Source of the DNA: Thalassotalea sediminis
Lineage (GTDB): Bacteria > Pseudomonadota > Gammaproteobacteria > Enterobacterales > Alteromonadaceae
Assembly (NCBI RefSeq): GCF_030295915.1
Contig: NZ_AP027361.1
Coordinates: 1,674,001-1,738,000, forward strand
Reading direction: 5' to 3'
Length of the DNA: 64,000 nt
Both the position numbers and the translations under genes were made by a program. Positions 49,046 to 61,530 of the stretch are shown in pieces. The stretch's first letter is position 1, and every line of letters starts with the position of its first letter. A model generated the notes under the pieces. That model made no database searches. It worked only from the letters and a program-made list of their open reading frames with translations, and was not told the origin of the DNA.

Positions 49046-52000
49046 ATGTTACCTCGGTTAGATCCTCAAGAACTCGTTGAACCACTATATCAACAATTCG
49101 CGCAAGCGCTTAAATTAAAAGCTTTTAAAGGCGATATTAGTCATCAGTATAGTGCTCGATTAGCTGTTGCTACTGATAACAGTATTTATCAGCAACTTCC
49201 GCAGTTGGTGTTGCATCCTAAATGTAAAGAGGACGTTCAAGAAATTACCGCATTGGCGCATCAAGCAAAATTTGCTGACATTAAATTCAGTGCGCGCGGC
49301 GGTGGAACCGGCACTAATGGGCAAAGTTTAACGCCTGGTATCGTGGTAGACATGTCTAAATACATGAATCGCATCTTAGAAATAAATGTTGAAGAAAATT
49401 GGGTGCGCGTTGAGGCAGGTGTGGTAAAAGATCAGCTTAATGATTATTTACGCCCTTATGGATTCTTTTTTTCGCCAGACTTATCCACCAGTAATCGAGC
49501 GACAATAGGCGGCATGATCAATACTGACGCTTCTGGTCAAGGTTCGTTGATTTACGGCAAAACATCTGATCATGTCTTAGCACTTGAAAGTGTATTAGCA
49601 ACTGGAGAGATATTATCGACTTCTCCTATGGCAATTGACACGGCGGAATCTCTTGCGCGACAAGACTCAACGTTAGGTAAAATAGTTAAGCAAGTGCTCG
49701 AAACAAGCATAGGCAAACGAGAACAAATTTTAGCTAAGTTTCCACGACTAAATCGTTTTCTCACGGGTTATGATTTGGAACATGCTGTTTCTGACGATCT
49801 AACACAGGTTGATTTATCACGTTTGATCACTGGCTCTGAAGGTTCTTTAGCCTTTGTTTGCGAAGCGAAACTTAATTTAACGCCTATTGCGCCAGCAAAA
49901 ACGTTGATTAATATTAAATACGATAGTTTCGACTCTGCATTGAGACATTCACCTACGTTGGTTGAAGCGAAAGCAACGTCTGTTGAAACGATTGACAGCA
50001 AAGTATTAAATCTGGCGAAACAAGATATTATTTGGCATTCCGTGAGTGAGTTAATCACTGATGTTGAAGGCCAAAATATGGATGGTATCAATATCGTTGA
50101 GTACAACGGTCAGTCAATCGAAGGGCTAGCAGAACAAGTTGAAGCATTAACGAAACAGTTAGATAAAGACATCGAGAACAAAACTGGCGTAATTGGATAT
50201 CAAGTAACGACCGACTTAGCTAGTATTGGCAAAATTTACGCAATGCGTAAGAAAGCGGTTGGTTTGCTCGGTAATACGAAAGGTGCTCAGAAACCATTAG
50301 CTTTCGCTGAAGATACTGCGGTGCCGCCAGAAAAACTCGCGGATTTTATTGTTGAATTTCGCGAGCTACTCGATAGCTATCAACTTCACTATGGTATGTT
50401 TGGTCACGTAGATGCTGGCGTATTACATGTGAGGCCCGCACTTGATATGTGTGATCCTGAGCAAGAAAAGATAATGCGTGCTATCTCCGACAAAGTTGTT
50501 GCGTTAACCGCAAAATATGGTGGCTTAATGTGGGGCGAGCACGGTAAAGGATATCGTAGCGAGTATGGGCCGGAATTTTTTGGCGAAGCGCTATTTACTG
50601 AGTTACGTAAAATAAAATCTGCGTTTGACCCGCTTAATAAAATGAACCCGGGTAAAATATGTACGCCACTCAAGTCAAGTGAATCGCTCGTGTCTGTGGA
50701 TGGTGTTAAACGTGGAACCTTTGATCGTCAAATACCTATTAGTGTTAAAGACTCTTTTAAATCTGCAATGGAGTGCAACGGTAACGGTTTATGTTTTAAT
50801 TACGATACTGCAAGTCCAATGTGCCCATCGAGTAAAGTAACGCGCGATAGAAGGCATTCTCCTAAAGGTAGAGCAGGACTAATGCGTGAGTGGTTACGAT
50901 TACTTGAAAACAAAGGTGTAGATGTATTAAAGCTTGAGCAAGATATTAATGGTTGGTCAGTAAAACGGTTAATTGACAAAGTTAAAAATGCATTATCAAC
51001 ACAACGTGATCAAGACTTCTCTCATGAAGTGATGGAAGCAATGTCAGGTTGTTTAGCCTGTAAAGCGTGTGCGAGCCAATGCCCTATAAAAGTAGATGTA
51101 CCCGACTTTAGAGCGCGCTTTTTAAATATTTATCACAGTAGTTATTTTAGACCATTAAAGGACCACCTCGTTGCAAATGTAGAACGAATGGCGCCCTTAA
51201 TGGCAAAATCACCAACGTTAGTTAATAAGGTTTTAAGCTCTAAAGCTTATGATAAAGTCAGCCGAGCAACTATTGGATATATTGATACACCGTTATTATC
51301 TGTGCCAACATTAATGCAACGTGTAGAAACATTGCAGTTTGAGCCGTTCCAATTAACTCGATTTCAACAGTTAACTGATGCTGATAAAGCGAATTATGTT
51401 TTTATTGTTCAAGATCCGTTTACCTCATTTTATGATGCGCATGTGGTAGAAAAACTTATGCAGTTGGTGGATACACTTGGTTACCGCCCAGTTTTACTGC
51501 CTTTTAAACCTAACGGTAAACCACAGCACGTTAAAGGCTTTTTAAGCAAATTTGCTAAAACAGCGAAGAATACAGCCGATTTTCTCAACCAATTACAGCA
51601 ACTTAAAATTCCTATGATTGGTACTGACGCATCAACAGTGCTGTGTTTTCGTGATGAGTACCAACAAGTGCTAGGCGATAAACGCGGTGATTTTCATGTG
51701 CAGTTGGCTCATGAATGGTTGTTAACGGTGATCGAGCATCTAAAATCAAAAAATAAACCAATGTTGGCGGCTAAATGTACAACTACGTATAAGCTCTTTG
51801 CTCATTGCACAGAAAAAACAGCACTTGCTGGCAGTGAACAACAGTGGATTGATATTTTTAGCTACTTTGGCATATCGCTTGAAAAGCAATCGGTGGGGTG
51901 TTGTGGTATGGCGGGTACATATGGCCATGAGCAGGTTAACTTTGAAAATTCAAAATCATTATATGGTATGAGTTGGCAACCAAAAGTTGATGATGCGAAA

Positions 52001-52111
52001 GAAGAACAATTAGTGGTTACAGGTTATTCATGTCGTTCGCAAATTAAACGTCTTGCTAATAAGGCAACAAAACATCCGGTTGAAGTATTAGTTGCGCAAC
52101 TACGTAAATAA
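49046..52111 (+). CDS. ydiJ: YdiJ-type FAD/Fe-S D-2-hydroxy acid dehydrogenase
   Basis: 1021 residues. N-terminal PCMH FAD-binding domain (RGGGTGTNGQSLTPGIVVDM), FAD-oxidase C domain with GMFGHVDAGVLHVRP, then a ferredoxin-like module with CNGNGLCFNYDTASPMCPSS and CLACKACASQCPIKVDVP, and a C-terminal CCG-type domain (SVGCCGMAGTYGHE). YdiJ homologues oxidise D-2-hydroxyglutarate or related acids and pass electrons on at the membrane. Single-gene unit. Confidence 0.9.
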   Translation: MLPRLDPQELVEPLYQQFAQALKLKAFKGDISHQYSARLAVATDNSIYQQLPQLVLHPKCKEDVQEITALAHQAKFADIKFSARGGGTGTNGQSLTPGIVVDMSKYMNRILEINVEENWVRVEAGVVKDQLNDYLRPYGFFFSPDLSTSNRATIGGMINTDASGQGSLIYGKTSDHVLALESVLATGEILSTSPMAIDTAESLARQDSTLGKIVKQVLETSIGKREQILAKFPRLNRFLTGYDLEHAVSDDLTQVDLSRLITGSEGSLAFVCEAKLNLTPIAPAKTLINIKYDSFDSALRHSPTLVEAKATSVETIDSKVLNLAKQDIIWHSVSELITDVEGQNMDGINIVEYNGQSIEGLAEQVEALTKQLDKDIENKTGVIGYQVTTDLASIGKIYAMRKKAVGLLGNTKGAQKPLAFAEDTAVPPEKLADFIVEFRELLDSYQLHYGMFGHVDAGVLHVRPALDMCDPEQEKIMRAISDKVVALTAKYGGLMWGEHGKGYRSEYGPEFFGEALFTELRKIKSAFDPLNKMNPGKICTPLKSSESLVSVDGVKRGTFDRQIPISVKDSFKSAMECNGNGLCFNYDTASPMCPSSKVTRDRRHSPKGRAGLMREWLRLLENKGVDVLKLEQDINGWSVKRLIDKVKNALSTQRDQDFSHEVMEAMSGCLACKACASQCPIKVDVPDFRARFLNIYHSSYFRPLKDHLVANVERMAPLMAKSPTLVNKVLSSKAYDKVSRATIGYIDTPLLSVPTLMQRVETLQFEPFQLTRFQQLTDADKANYVFIVQDPFTSFYDAHVVEKLMQLVDTLGYRPVLLPFKPNGKPQHVKGFLSKFAKTAKNTADFLNQLQQLKIPMIGTDASTVLCFRDEYQQVLGDKRGDFHVQLAHEWLLTVIEHLKSKNKPMLAAKCTTTYKLFAHCTEKTALAGSEQQWIDIFSYFGISLEKQSVGCCGMAGTYGHEQVNFENSKSLYGMSWQPKVDDAKEEQLVVTGYSCRSQIKRLANKATKHPVEVLVAQLRK

Positions 52112-52299
52112 TATTGATTGTTCAAATAAACAAGGTTTTTACAACATTAATATAATGTTTTTGACTGGCTATTAGTTGCTTGAATGCATAGGCTTGTTGT
52201 TAGCAAGACAGGGTTGTCTTGCACTCACATTTCATTCCAAATTGAAGTAATTAAAAAGGTGGCCTAGGCCACCTTATTTTTTGTTTTAATAAAGGCTAT
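52112..52299 (-). terminator. Intergenic region with convergent terminator
   Basis: A perfect 20-bp palindrome at 52256-52275 (AAGGTGGCCTAGGCCACCTT) with A/T runs on both sides, serving the - strand dehydrogenase gene and possibly ydiJ. The rest of the gap shows nothing else. Confidence 0.75.
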
Positions 52300-53361
52300 T
52301 TATTTACTTGCGTTAGCAATAATCTCTTGAGCCATTTGATCTGCGATAATACCTGTTGGTTTATCCTGTTCAGCTGCTTTGGTAAATACTGTCGTTAACG
52401 TATTATAGATATTTTCTACCAATCGAGTGGCCTCTTGAGCACAGTATGGTTCTGGATAAATCTCTAATGATACATTGATAATACCACCAGCATTTATGAC
52501 GTAATCTGGTGTGTATAAAATACCTTTATCTTTTAAGATCTGATCGTGTTTATTAGCAGCTAACTGGTTGTTTGCACAACCGGCAATGATAGATGCTTTT
52601 AACTGTGGGATCGTGTCATCATTAATAGAAGCACCTAGTGCACACGGTGAGAAAACATCAACATCTTGGCTGTAAATATCATCAAGCTCAACAATTGTTG
52701 CACCAAATTCAGCCGATGCTTTTTCTAGCGTTTCGTGGTTAATATCCGTAACAACTAAGCTAGCACCCGCAGCATGTAATTTAGCACATAAGTCATAACC
52801 TACGCTGCCAAGACCTTGTACGGCAACTTTAATACCGTTTAAGTCATCTTTTCCAAGTTTGAATTTAACCGCGGCTTTAATCCCTAAAAAGGTACCGAGC
52901 GCAGTAAAGGGAGCAGGGTTGCCACTTTTACCATCTAAGCCCGCAACATAATCGGTTACTTGATTAACTGTAGCCATGTCGCTCGTGGTAATATTAACGT
53001 CTTCAGCAGTATAGTATCTACCACCAATGTTATTAACTGCGCGGCCAAAGGCTTCAAATAACTCTGTTGATTTTAGTGCTTTTGGGTTACCAATGATAAC
53101 AGCTTTACCGCCACCAAGTTTTAATCCCGCCATAGCGTTCTTGTAAGTCATACCTTTTGACAATCGCAATACATCGGTTAATGCTTGTTCATCATTTGCG
53201 TAATCCCAAAATCGACAACCACCGGCTGCTGGCCCCAATGCTGTGCTATGAACTGCGATAATTGCTTTTAAGCCTGTTGCTTTATCACTACAAAAAACGA
53301 CTTGCTCGTGGTTATCAAAATCAACTAAATCGAAAAAAGCCACTTCTACTTCTCCGTGCAT
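52300..53361 (-). CDS. Leucine/valine dehydrogenase (Glu/Leu/Phe/Val family)
   Basis: 353 residues. Oxidative deamination of branched-chain amino acids with NAD. AVHSTALGPAAGGCRFWDY and GLKLGGGKAVIIGNP (catalytic Lys) form the N-terminal domain; VAVQGLGSVGYDLCAKLHAA is the Rossmann loop; PDYVINAGGIINVSLE is conserved near the C-terminus. Closest in pattern to bacterial leucine dehydrogenase (Bcd/Ldh); preference among Leu, Val and Ile cannot be read. Confidence 0.9.
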   Translation of the reverse strand: MHGEVEVAFFDLVDFDNHEQVVFCSDKATGLKAIIAVHSTALGPAAGGCRFWDYANDEQALTDVLRLSKGMTYKNAMAGLKLGGGKAVIIGNPKALKSTELFEAFGRAVNNIGGRYYTAEDVNITTSDMATVNQVTDYVAGLDGKSGNPAPFTALGTFLGIKAAVKFKLGKDDLNGIKVAVQGLGSVGYDLCAKLHAAGASLVVTDINHETLEKASAEFGATIVELDDIYSQDVDVFSPCALGASINDDTIPQLKASIIAGCANNQLAANKHDQILKDKGILYTPDYVINAGGIINVSLEIYPEPYCAQEATRLVENIYNTLTTVFTKAAEQDKPTGIIADQMAQEIIANASK

Positions 53362-53592
53362 TAAAACGTTTCAAAATGAAACCGTAGGTGTAATATTTCT
53401 TGGCGCGCACAATACCATTAGTTTGGGCCTTTAGCCAGTCGAACCAGTGCGTTTTCTTGCCTAAACTTATCGTGTAAATAATGTAATTGTTCACAAATTT
53501 GAACATAAGCTTGCAATGCTTAAAATTTACCGCTTGTTTCTCATGTGCTCTTTGGCTAGTCTAAGCTACATCAATAAGTAGTATAGAAAAAC

Positions 53593-54009
53593 ATGAGTGT
53601 TATGACTGAACAAATTGCAATGAGCGAACAAGAACAACAACAATGGGTAAGAGAACAATACCAAACAGCAACAAAATTTCTTGCTGACCGTGGCTTGATC
53701 ACCAAAAGTGTTGCCGATACTGAAAGTCGCTATTTAATACCGCTCATGTCGGTTTGGAAGATAAACTTATCGGATAACACAAGTGTGTGGGCTATTTCTG
53801 GAGATTTACCAACAGATTATTCGCCTGAGGTAGTGGCACAAAACGCTCGAGAAGCGGTTAGACATTTTTCGTTGAAGTGGCAATTACAAGCAGAAAACTT
53901 ACTGAAAGACGAAGCAGAAGAGAGTAAGAAGCTTGCGGAACATTTAATTTCAAGAGCAGAAGGCTTGTATCAATTGTTTGATGATGAAAAGGTTTGGCAA
54001 ACTGCGTAA
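53593..54009 (+). CDS. DUF4826 family protein
   Basis: 138 residues, soluble. MSEQEQQQWVREQYQTATKF then ESRYLIPLMSVWKIN and VWAISGDLPTDYSP are the family's typical segments; function unknown. Start could be ATG 53593 or the Met codons at positions 4 and 10. Convergent with the GNAT gene. Confidence 0.7.
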   Translation: MSVMTEQIAMSEQEQQQWVREQYQTATKFLADRGLITKSVADTESRYLIPLMSVWKINLSDNTSVWAISGDLPTDYSPEVVAQNAREAVRHFSLKWQLQAENLLKDEAEESKKLAEHLISRAEGLYQLFDDEKVWQTA

Positions 54010-54023
54010 GCACTAGTAGAGCA

Positions 54024-54488
54024 TTAATGAGTAAAACAGTAGTTTGCGTTGGTTACATTGTTTAACTGGCAACTCATGCGTTGTCTTGGCATGCCGGCTT
54101 CCATAAAAACAGCACCGGCACTTATAAAATTAAATCGTCGATAGTACTCTACAGTGTCAAGAGGGCTGTAAATGAATACTTCGTCTAAGCCAATTTCTTT
54201 TGCAATGCTAAGTAGACCATGCACAACGATGTTATCGACCTGTTTTTTTCGATAGGGTAACAAAACCGCAATGCGAGAAATCTCACCTGTGGCGAGAATT
54301 CTCCCTGTAGCAATGGGCTCTTGCGTTTTGTCATCACATACTAGCACGTGAAATGCAAAGCGATCTTTTTTATCAAATTCAATGTGTTTTGGAATGCGCC
54401 ATTCACAAATAAACACTTTTTCTCTGACATTTTTTAAAAGGGGAGCTGCTTGCTCCCACTGCACACGGCTAATACTAAATGATGACAT
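54024..54488 (-). CDS. GNAT family N-acetyltransferase (ElaA/YjcF-like)
   Basis: 154 residues. VREKVFICEWRIPKHIEFD is the common opening of this GNAT branch; motif A is the R-x-x-x-x-x-G-type VLLPYRKKQVDNIVVHGLLS. Located four bases downstream of roxA and probably co-transcribed. Confidence 0.8.
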   Translation of the reverse strand: MSSFSISRVQWEQAAPLLKNVREKVFICEWRIPKHIEFDKKDRFAFHVLVCDDKTQEPIATGRILATGEISRIAVLLPYRKKQVDNIVVHGLLSIAKEIGLDEVFIYSPLDTVEYYRRFNFISAGAVFMEAGMPRQRMSCQLNNVTNANYCFTH

Positions 54489-54492
54489 TCCA

Positions 54493-55644
54493 CTATTCTT
54501 CGATAAACCAATAACCCTTATTTAAAACATTAGTTAACAACTGAGTGTTTTTCAAACAATCAGTGAAACTTTTTAATGTTTTTGTGGTCAAAGGGTCACT
54601 GCTTGCCAATAACTTTGCTAAAGGTTTTGTTTCTTCGCATAATGTAAAAGCGTCTCCATTGATGTATAAGCATGGAGATGGCTCATCAATAATAAGCGCT
54701 TTAATGCCTGAAACTGGCGCAAGATGAATATCTTCATTATCTAATATCTCAACAACATACGCTTGTTCAAAAGCTTCCATAGGTATAAGTAGCTCAAGTG
54801 CATGGTGATTTTGTGTAAGGTATTTTCCGATAAATTCATTAAACATCGCCGTATCATTAAACTGCGAAAGCATAAAAGCATGTAGCGCCTTAGTATCCTT
54901 TTCAGTTAACTGACTAGAATCAACACATGCTGTTCTATTTGGATCAGTGAAACGTGCTTCTCCTAAATTTTTATCTATGAGTATATCGGCAAAGCCTGAC
55001 CATAAATCTTGGTTGCTTGGTGCTTGAAAACCAATAGAAAAATTAAGCGAATTTTCAACAGATACACCATTGTGTGGGTGGTTTGGTGGAATATAGAGTA
55101 AATCACCTGGCTCTGTTATTTCGTCAATCAGCGGGTCAAAAGGAGACACTTGTTTCAGATCTGGGTGAGGTAACAATGTTTTTAAGCTCGCATCAGGCGC
55201 TCCAACTTGCCACCGACGGCGACCTTCGCCTTGCAATATAAACACGTCGTACTGATCTAAATGAGCGCCAACACCACCTTCAGGGGTTGAAAAACTTACC
55301 ATTACATCATCAACGCGCCAGCGAGGTATAAAATTAACAAGGGAAAGTAATTGGTTTGTTTCTCGGGACCAATTATTTACCGCTTGTACAAGTAAGGTCC
55401 AATTTTGTTCTCCAAATTGGCTAAAGTCTTCAAATGGACCATGGTGCACTTGCCATTGTTCATTTCCATCATGACTAATAATACGAGATTCAATTTCTTG
55501 TTCCATTGCCAAACCTGCAAGTTCATCAGCTTCAATGGTGCCTGTAAACCCTGGAACCGCTTGTTTTATAAGTAGCGGTTTTTTCTGCCAGTATTCTTGC
55601 AAAAATTTTTCGGGTGTTAAGTCACCCCAAGAAATCTTGATCAT
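54493..55644 (-). CDS. roxA: 50S ribosomal protein L16 arginine 3-hydroxylase (RoxA/YcfD), cupin type
   Basis: 383 residues. Fe(II)/2-oxoglutarate oxygenase of the JmjC/cupin class that hydroxylates an arginine of L16. Features: WGDLTPEKFLQEYWQKKPLL at the N-terminus, the HxD metal motif in GVGAHLDQYDVFILQGEGRR, and the distal His in DLLYIPPNHPHNGVSVENSL. It lies downstream of purB, separated by a terminator. Confidence 0.9.
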   Translation of the reverse strand: MIKISWGDLTPEKFLQEYWQKKPLLIKQAVPGFTGTIEADELAGLAMEQEIESRIISHDGNEQWQVHHGPFEDFSQFGEQNWTLLVQAVNNWSRETNQLLSLVNFIPRWRVDDVMVSFSTPEGGVGAHLDQYDVFILQGEGRRRWQVGAPDASLKTLLPHPDLKQVSPFDPLIDEITEPGDLLYIPPNHPHNGVSVENSLNFSIGFQAPSNQDLWSGFADILIDKNLGEARFTDPNRTACVDSSQLTEKDTKALHAFMLSQFNDTAMFNEFIGKYLTQNHHALELLIPMEAFEQAYVVEILDNEDIHLAPVSGIKALIIDEPSPCLYINGDAFTLCEETKPLAKLLASSDPLTTKTLKSFTDCLKNTQLLTNVLNKGYWFIEE

Positions 55645-55702
55645 GTGTTACATGTTCCTAAATTTTAATTTATTTTTAATAATACATTTCTGTTAATGCA
55701 AA

Positions 55703-55730
55703 GAAAAAGGAACCCTAGGGTTCCTTTTTC
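55703..55730. terminator. Palindromic terminator between purB and roxA
   Basis: A perfect 28-bp palindrome centred on CCCTAGGG with A5/T5 edges; ends purB transcription on the - strand. Confidence 0.85.
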
Positions 55731-55748
55731 TGAACTTGCTTACAAAGC

Positions 55749-57762
<2,014 letters not shown>

Positions 57763-57776
57763 ATGACTCGTCAGCG

Positions 57777-58931
57777 CTATTGGCGAATTAAAGTGTTAAT
57801 AATACCACCACCCAAGCATACTTCGTCTTGGTAGAATACAACGGATTGACCGGGAGTGACTGAGCTTTGTGGTGTATCAAAAATGACGGTGTATTCATCT
57901 GTAAGTTCATCACCATTTTTAATTGGAGATAAAGTACAAGGCACATCTTGTTGACGATAACGGGTTTTTACGGTGCATTTTATAGTGTCTAATAAAGGCT
58001 CTCTGCTAACTAAATGCAGTTGATTACCAACTAATCCATTTGAAAATAGGCGAGGGTGGTCATGACCCTGTCCAACAATTAACACGTTACGTGTTAAATC
58101 TTTTTCGACAACATACCAAGGGGCTTCACCGGCATTAGCTAAACCGCCTATTCTAAGGCCTTTTCGCTGTCCAAGTGTGTGGTACATCAAACCATCATGT
58201 TCACCAATTACATCACCGTCAGCAGACTCTATTTTGCCTGGTTGCGCGGGTAAATATTGCTGTAGAAAGTCTTTAAATTTGCGTTCACCAATAAAACAGA
58301 TACCGGTGCTGTCTTTTTTATTATGGGTTATAAGATCGGCTTTTTCCGCAATGGCACGCACTTGTGGTTTTTCAATATTGCCTACTGGAAATAACGTTTG
58401 ACCTACTTGTTTATCGCTAAGCGTATATAAGAAGTAACTTTGGTCTTTGTTTTGATCGAGGCCTCGTAGCATATGCCATTTACCATCACGAAATTCACGC
58501 TGAACATAATGACCAGTTGCAATGTAGTCTGCGCCTAGATCTTCACAGGCAAACTCAAGAAATGCTTTAAATTTAATTTCTTTATTGCACATTATATCAG
58601 GATTAGGGGTTCTACCTGCTTTGTACTCTGCTAAGAAATACTCAAATACGTTATCCCAATATTCGGTAGCAAAATTAATTGTATGAAGTTTGATACCTAA
58701 TTTTTCACATACTTTTTCCGCATCTTTTAAGTCATCAGCTGCTGCACAGTATTCGTCAGTGTCATCTTCTTCCCAGTTTTTCATGAACAAGCCTTCTACT
58801 TGATAGCCTTGTTCTTGTAATAAATATGCCGAAACAGAAGAGTCAACACCGCCAGACATGCCGACAATAACGCGGATATCTTTTGGCTCACGTGCATCAG
58901 GAGAATTTGCAGTTAAACAGCTATTGGTCAT
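57777..58931 (-). CDS. mnmA: tRNA-specific 2-thiouridylase MnmA
   Basis: 384 residues. Thiolates U34 of tRNA(Lys/Glu/Gln). PP-loop GMSGGVDSS near the N-terminus, catalytic cysteines in [12 protein letters not shown] and [13 protein letters not shown], and [10 protein letters not shown] before the C-terminal beta-barrel. First gene of the mnmA-hflD-purB operon. Confidence 0.95.
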   Translation of the reverse strand: MTNSCLTANSPDAREPKDIRVIVGMSGGVDSSVSAYLLQEQGYQVEGLFMKNWEEDDTDEYCAAADDLKDAEKVCEKLGIKLHTINFATEYWDNVFEYFLAEYKAGRTPNPDIMCNKEIKFKAFLEFACEDLGADYIATGHYVQREFRDGKWHMLRGLDQNKDQSYFLYTLSDKQVGQTLFPVGNIEKPQVRAIAEKADLITHNKKDSTGICFIGERKFKDFLQQYLPAQPGKIESADGDVIGEHDGLMYHTLGQRKGLRIGGLANAGEAPWYVVEKDLTRNVLIVGQGHDHPRLFSNGLVGNQLHLVSREPLLDTIKCTVKTRYRQQDVPCTLSPIKNGDELTDEYTVIFDTPQSSVTPGQSVVFYQDEVCLGGGIINTLIRQ

Positions 58932-59137
58932 TTTGAAATTTAATCAAACTCACTAAAAAATGGCGCGAGATTGTAGCATTTATTGTCAGCAAATTCACTA
59001 CTGTAGTGATAACTTTCGTGATTAATTCATACAAAAGTTTATCGTATGCAATTTGTGAAGCGATAAGACTGAAAAACAAGAGTAAAACCGACATTTAAAA
59101 GGAAAATAATCTGCTAAAACGTATATGGAAAGTTTAG

Positions 59138-59986
59138 CTATTCACGCATTTGTTGATCAATAAATCTATTTAACTGCTTAAAGTGGCTCTTTTTATCCTC
59201 AGGGTATAGGAATTGCCAAAGGGTGTTAAAGTGTTGGTTGTGATACCAACTAAATGCCGTACGATCAAAATCGTTTAAAAACTGTTGGTGCGTGTCATTA
59301 TCGCTACAAATAAAATAGAGTGGCTGCGGAGATTGCTCAGCAAAGGGAACAATGGTGAAATCATCTAAGGTTATGCCGGATATTAACGGCATAATTTGTG
59401 GTAAACCGACGAAGTAGTCTAGTTGACCTTGGTGGGTGAGTTTATGCAACTGATGAATTGAGAAATGGCCACCAAATAAGGTGGATTTTCTATCGGTAAT
59501 TTTTTCTTCTATAAGTTGTTGCACATATACAGGGTAATTCCTACCAGTGTTGTAGCCACCCATTAATTGTTTATTGGCAATAATAGACTCTGCACTGAGA
59601 GTTTGGTTTTCGAGTTTCTTTAATGCACTGTTGTGAATAACAACGGCAGGCATAGGGGTAAGTAATGTCGCGTGTTTACTCCTGATAGTATTAATATTGC
59701 TGATATGGCCACGAGCAAAAACATGACAGAGCGGCTCTCCTTGTTGTACGTTTCGCCAAAATGCCAGGAAGTTAGTTTCGATATAATTTAAACGGTATTG
59801 AGGTAAATAATGGCTAATATGGTTATTTAGTAATTGCCTGACTGGACCATTTTCGTTGAATATATGTTCTTTATCGATGGCTGCAATATTAATTGTGGTC
59901 TGGTGCTTATTATCAGACGCAGATAGTGTGCTTAGTGGCAGTGCGCCAACTAAAACGAATATCATTAGCCGCTGAAAAAACACCAT
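59138..59986 (-). CDS. Periplasmic solute-binding-like protein (TIGR02285-like)
   Basis: 282 residues with signal peptide (FFQRLMIFVLVGALPLSTLS). Two-lobed binding-protein pattern; VQQGEPLCHVFARGHISN and QLMGGYNTGRNYPVYVQQLI recall the TIGR02285 family of uncharacterised extracellular solute-binding proteins. No transporter nearby. It splits nudJ from mnmA, genes that are adjacent in E. coli. Confidence 0.65.
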   Translation of the reverse strand: MVFFQRLMIFVLVGALPLSTLSASDNKHQTTINIAAIDKEHIFNENGPVRQLLNNHISHYLPQYRLNYIETNFLAFWRNVQQGEPLCHVFARGHISNINTIRSKHATLLTPMPAVVIHNSALKKLENQTLSAESIIANKQLMGGYNTGRNYPVYVQQLIEEKITDRKSTLFGGHFSIHQLHKLTHQGQLDYFVGLPQIMPLISGITLDDFTIVPFAEQSPQPLYFICSDNDTHQQFLNDFDRTAFSWYHNQHFNTLWQFLYPEDKKSHFKQLNRFIDQQMRE

Positions 59987-60296
59987 GAATGCTCCTTAAG
60001 TAGGCCGAAAAGCAATGATTGCTTATGAGAATAAAGCGAAGTGTTCTGCTTCATTTGGCTTGCTTGATTAAACAATCTCAACTGAAATAAGGACGCACTT
60101 ACGCTTAGCATTATCGTTTAATTTATCTAATATTATTTATATATCAATGTTTTTATTATAGAAGTTTAAATGGATATTTACCTAATACAGCTTGGCGCGT
60201 GAGTATAGCGGTCTAACCGCAACGCTTTAAAAACGTGAGTTTACAAAAGAATGGACCCTTATTTACCACATCGTACGTTATTTACAGGTAGTACGG
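59987..60296. other. Intergenic gap upstream of the binding-protein gene
   Basis: 310 bp, AT-rich. It holds the promoter of the - strand gene at its left edge. AGCGGTCTAACCGC at 60199-60212 forms a small hairpin (GCGGT/ACCGC) near the nudJ end. Nothing else seen; a 55-codon + strand frame from 60251 is antisense to nudJ. Confidence 0.4.
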
Positions 60297-60785
60297 TTAT
60301 AGATTTGACGAAAAGTTATCGAGAGGTATGTGGTGACCCGCTAGAAAGTCATCAATACATTGCAGAACCATTGGGCTTCGCAACGCTGATTTTTTCGCCA
60401 CTATTTCATCATAAGTAAGCCAATGACAAGCAATTATCTCGTTATCTTGTGGTATACAGGGTTTTGTTTCGGTTAGCGTGATAGCAAAACAAAACCTTAA
60501 AAAATACAGGTTTAATTCAGACCGATGAAAATAATAGATACCTGTGCAACACTGTGGTGCTAATGATAAACCTGTTTCTTCTCGTATTTCACGCTTACAG
60601 GCGGTAATTAAGTTCTCTTTTGCTTCTAAGTGACCTGCTGGTTGATTGTAAACCGTTTTACCATTCTCTTTTTCTTCAACTAATAAAAACTTGTTATCTG
60701 CATAAATGACCGCAGCTACGGTGGTATTTGGTTTAAACTGATCACTGCCGTGTTCATTGGACAGTTTATGTGTAGGTTCAATCAT
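60297..60785 (-). CDS. nudJ: NUDIX hydrolase NudJ
   Basis: 162 residues. The Nudix box [20 protein letters not shown] followed by TGL is complete. NudJ (YmfB) hydrolyses nucleoside tri- and diphosphates and [25 protein letters not shown] opens the fold. Its start overlaps the end of rluE by eight bases, so the two are co-translated, as in E. coli. Confidence 0.9.
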   Translation of the reverse strand: MIEPTHKLSNEHGSDQFKPNTTVAAVIYADNKFLLVEEKENGKTVYNQPAGHLEAKENLITACKREIREETGLSLAPQCCTGIYYFHRSELNLYFLRFCFAITLTETKPCIPQDNEIIACHWLTYDEIVAKKSALRSPMVLQCIDDFLAGHHIPLDNFSSNL

Positions 60786-61449
60786 GGGGCTTAATTTCCT
60801 TGTATTCGCCGTTTTTAATGCCGTCTATTGTGTATTCACCTATGGCATATCTGATCAAGCGTAAAGTTGGAAAGCCGACATGTGCAGTCATACGGCGTAC
60901 TTGGCGATTACGACCTTCAGTAATTTTTATTGATAACCATGTTGTAGGAATATTGGCGCGTTCTCTTATCGGCGGGTTTCTGGGCCAAAGTGCTGGCGCT
61001 TCAATAATAGCTACTTTAGCAGGTAGTGTTTTACCATCTTTTAACATCACCCCAGATCGTAATTGTGCTAACGCGGCTTCATCTGGTTGTCCTTCTACTT
61101 GAACCCAGTAGGTCTTCTCTGTTTTTTGTTTTGGATTTGCTAATTTATGTTGAAGCTTCCCATCGTTGGTAAGTAACAAAAGACCTTCGCTGTCGCGATC
61201 TAGTCTTCCCGCAGGGTATACATCTTTAATGGGGACAAATGTTTTTAAAGATTGGCGATTGTTTTTTAACGCTTCATTGTTATCACTAAATTGGCTAAGC
61301 ACATTAAAAGGTTTATTGAGTAGTACGATAACGCGATCGTTAGGATCGACTGATGGCTTAGTGACTTTTCTATGTCTTTGGTATTTATTACGCTGCTGTT
61401 TTTTTAAGGCTAAGGGTTTACCGCTAGCGCTTTTAAGATTTTGTCTCAT
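60778..61449 (-). CDS. rluE: 23S rRNA pseudouridine-2457 synthase
   Basis: 223 residues. RluE/RsuA-family synthase without an S4 domain. The catalytic motif is [18 protein letters not shown] (Asp of the GRLD element), followed by KTYWVQVEG, and the C-terminal [20 protein letters not shown] is the RsuA-family end. A basic N-terminal tail ([14 protein letters not shown]) precedes it. In an operon with nudJ. Confidence 0.9.
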   Translation of the reverse strand: MRQNLKSASGKPLALKKQQRNKYQRHRKVTKPSVDPNDRVIVLLNKPFNVLSQFSDNNEALKNNRQSLKTFVPIKDVYPAGRLDRDSEGLLLLTNDGKLQHKLANPKQKTEKTYWVQVEGQPDEAALAQLRSGVMLKDGKTLPAKVAIIEAPALWPRNPPIRERANIPTTWLSIKITEGRNRQVRRMTAHVGFPTLRLIRYAIGEYTIDGIKNGEYKEIKPHD

Positions 61450-61530
61450 GGTGGTATTTTAGGGTGACGACGTTTTTTTCGCTAGCGTTAAATGTATTAC
61501 TTATCTTATCAGGTTTACGAATGACTACTG

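Noticed and set aside
60251-60418. 55-codon + strand ORF
   Set aside because: Mostly antisense to nudJ, which has a complete Nudix box.
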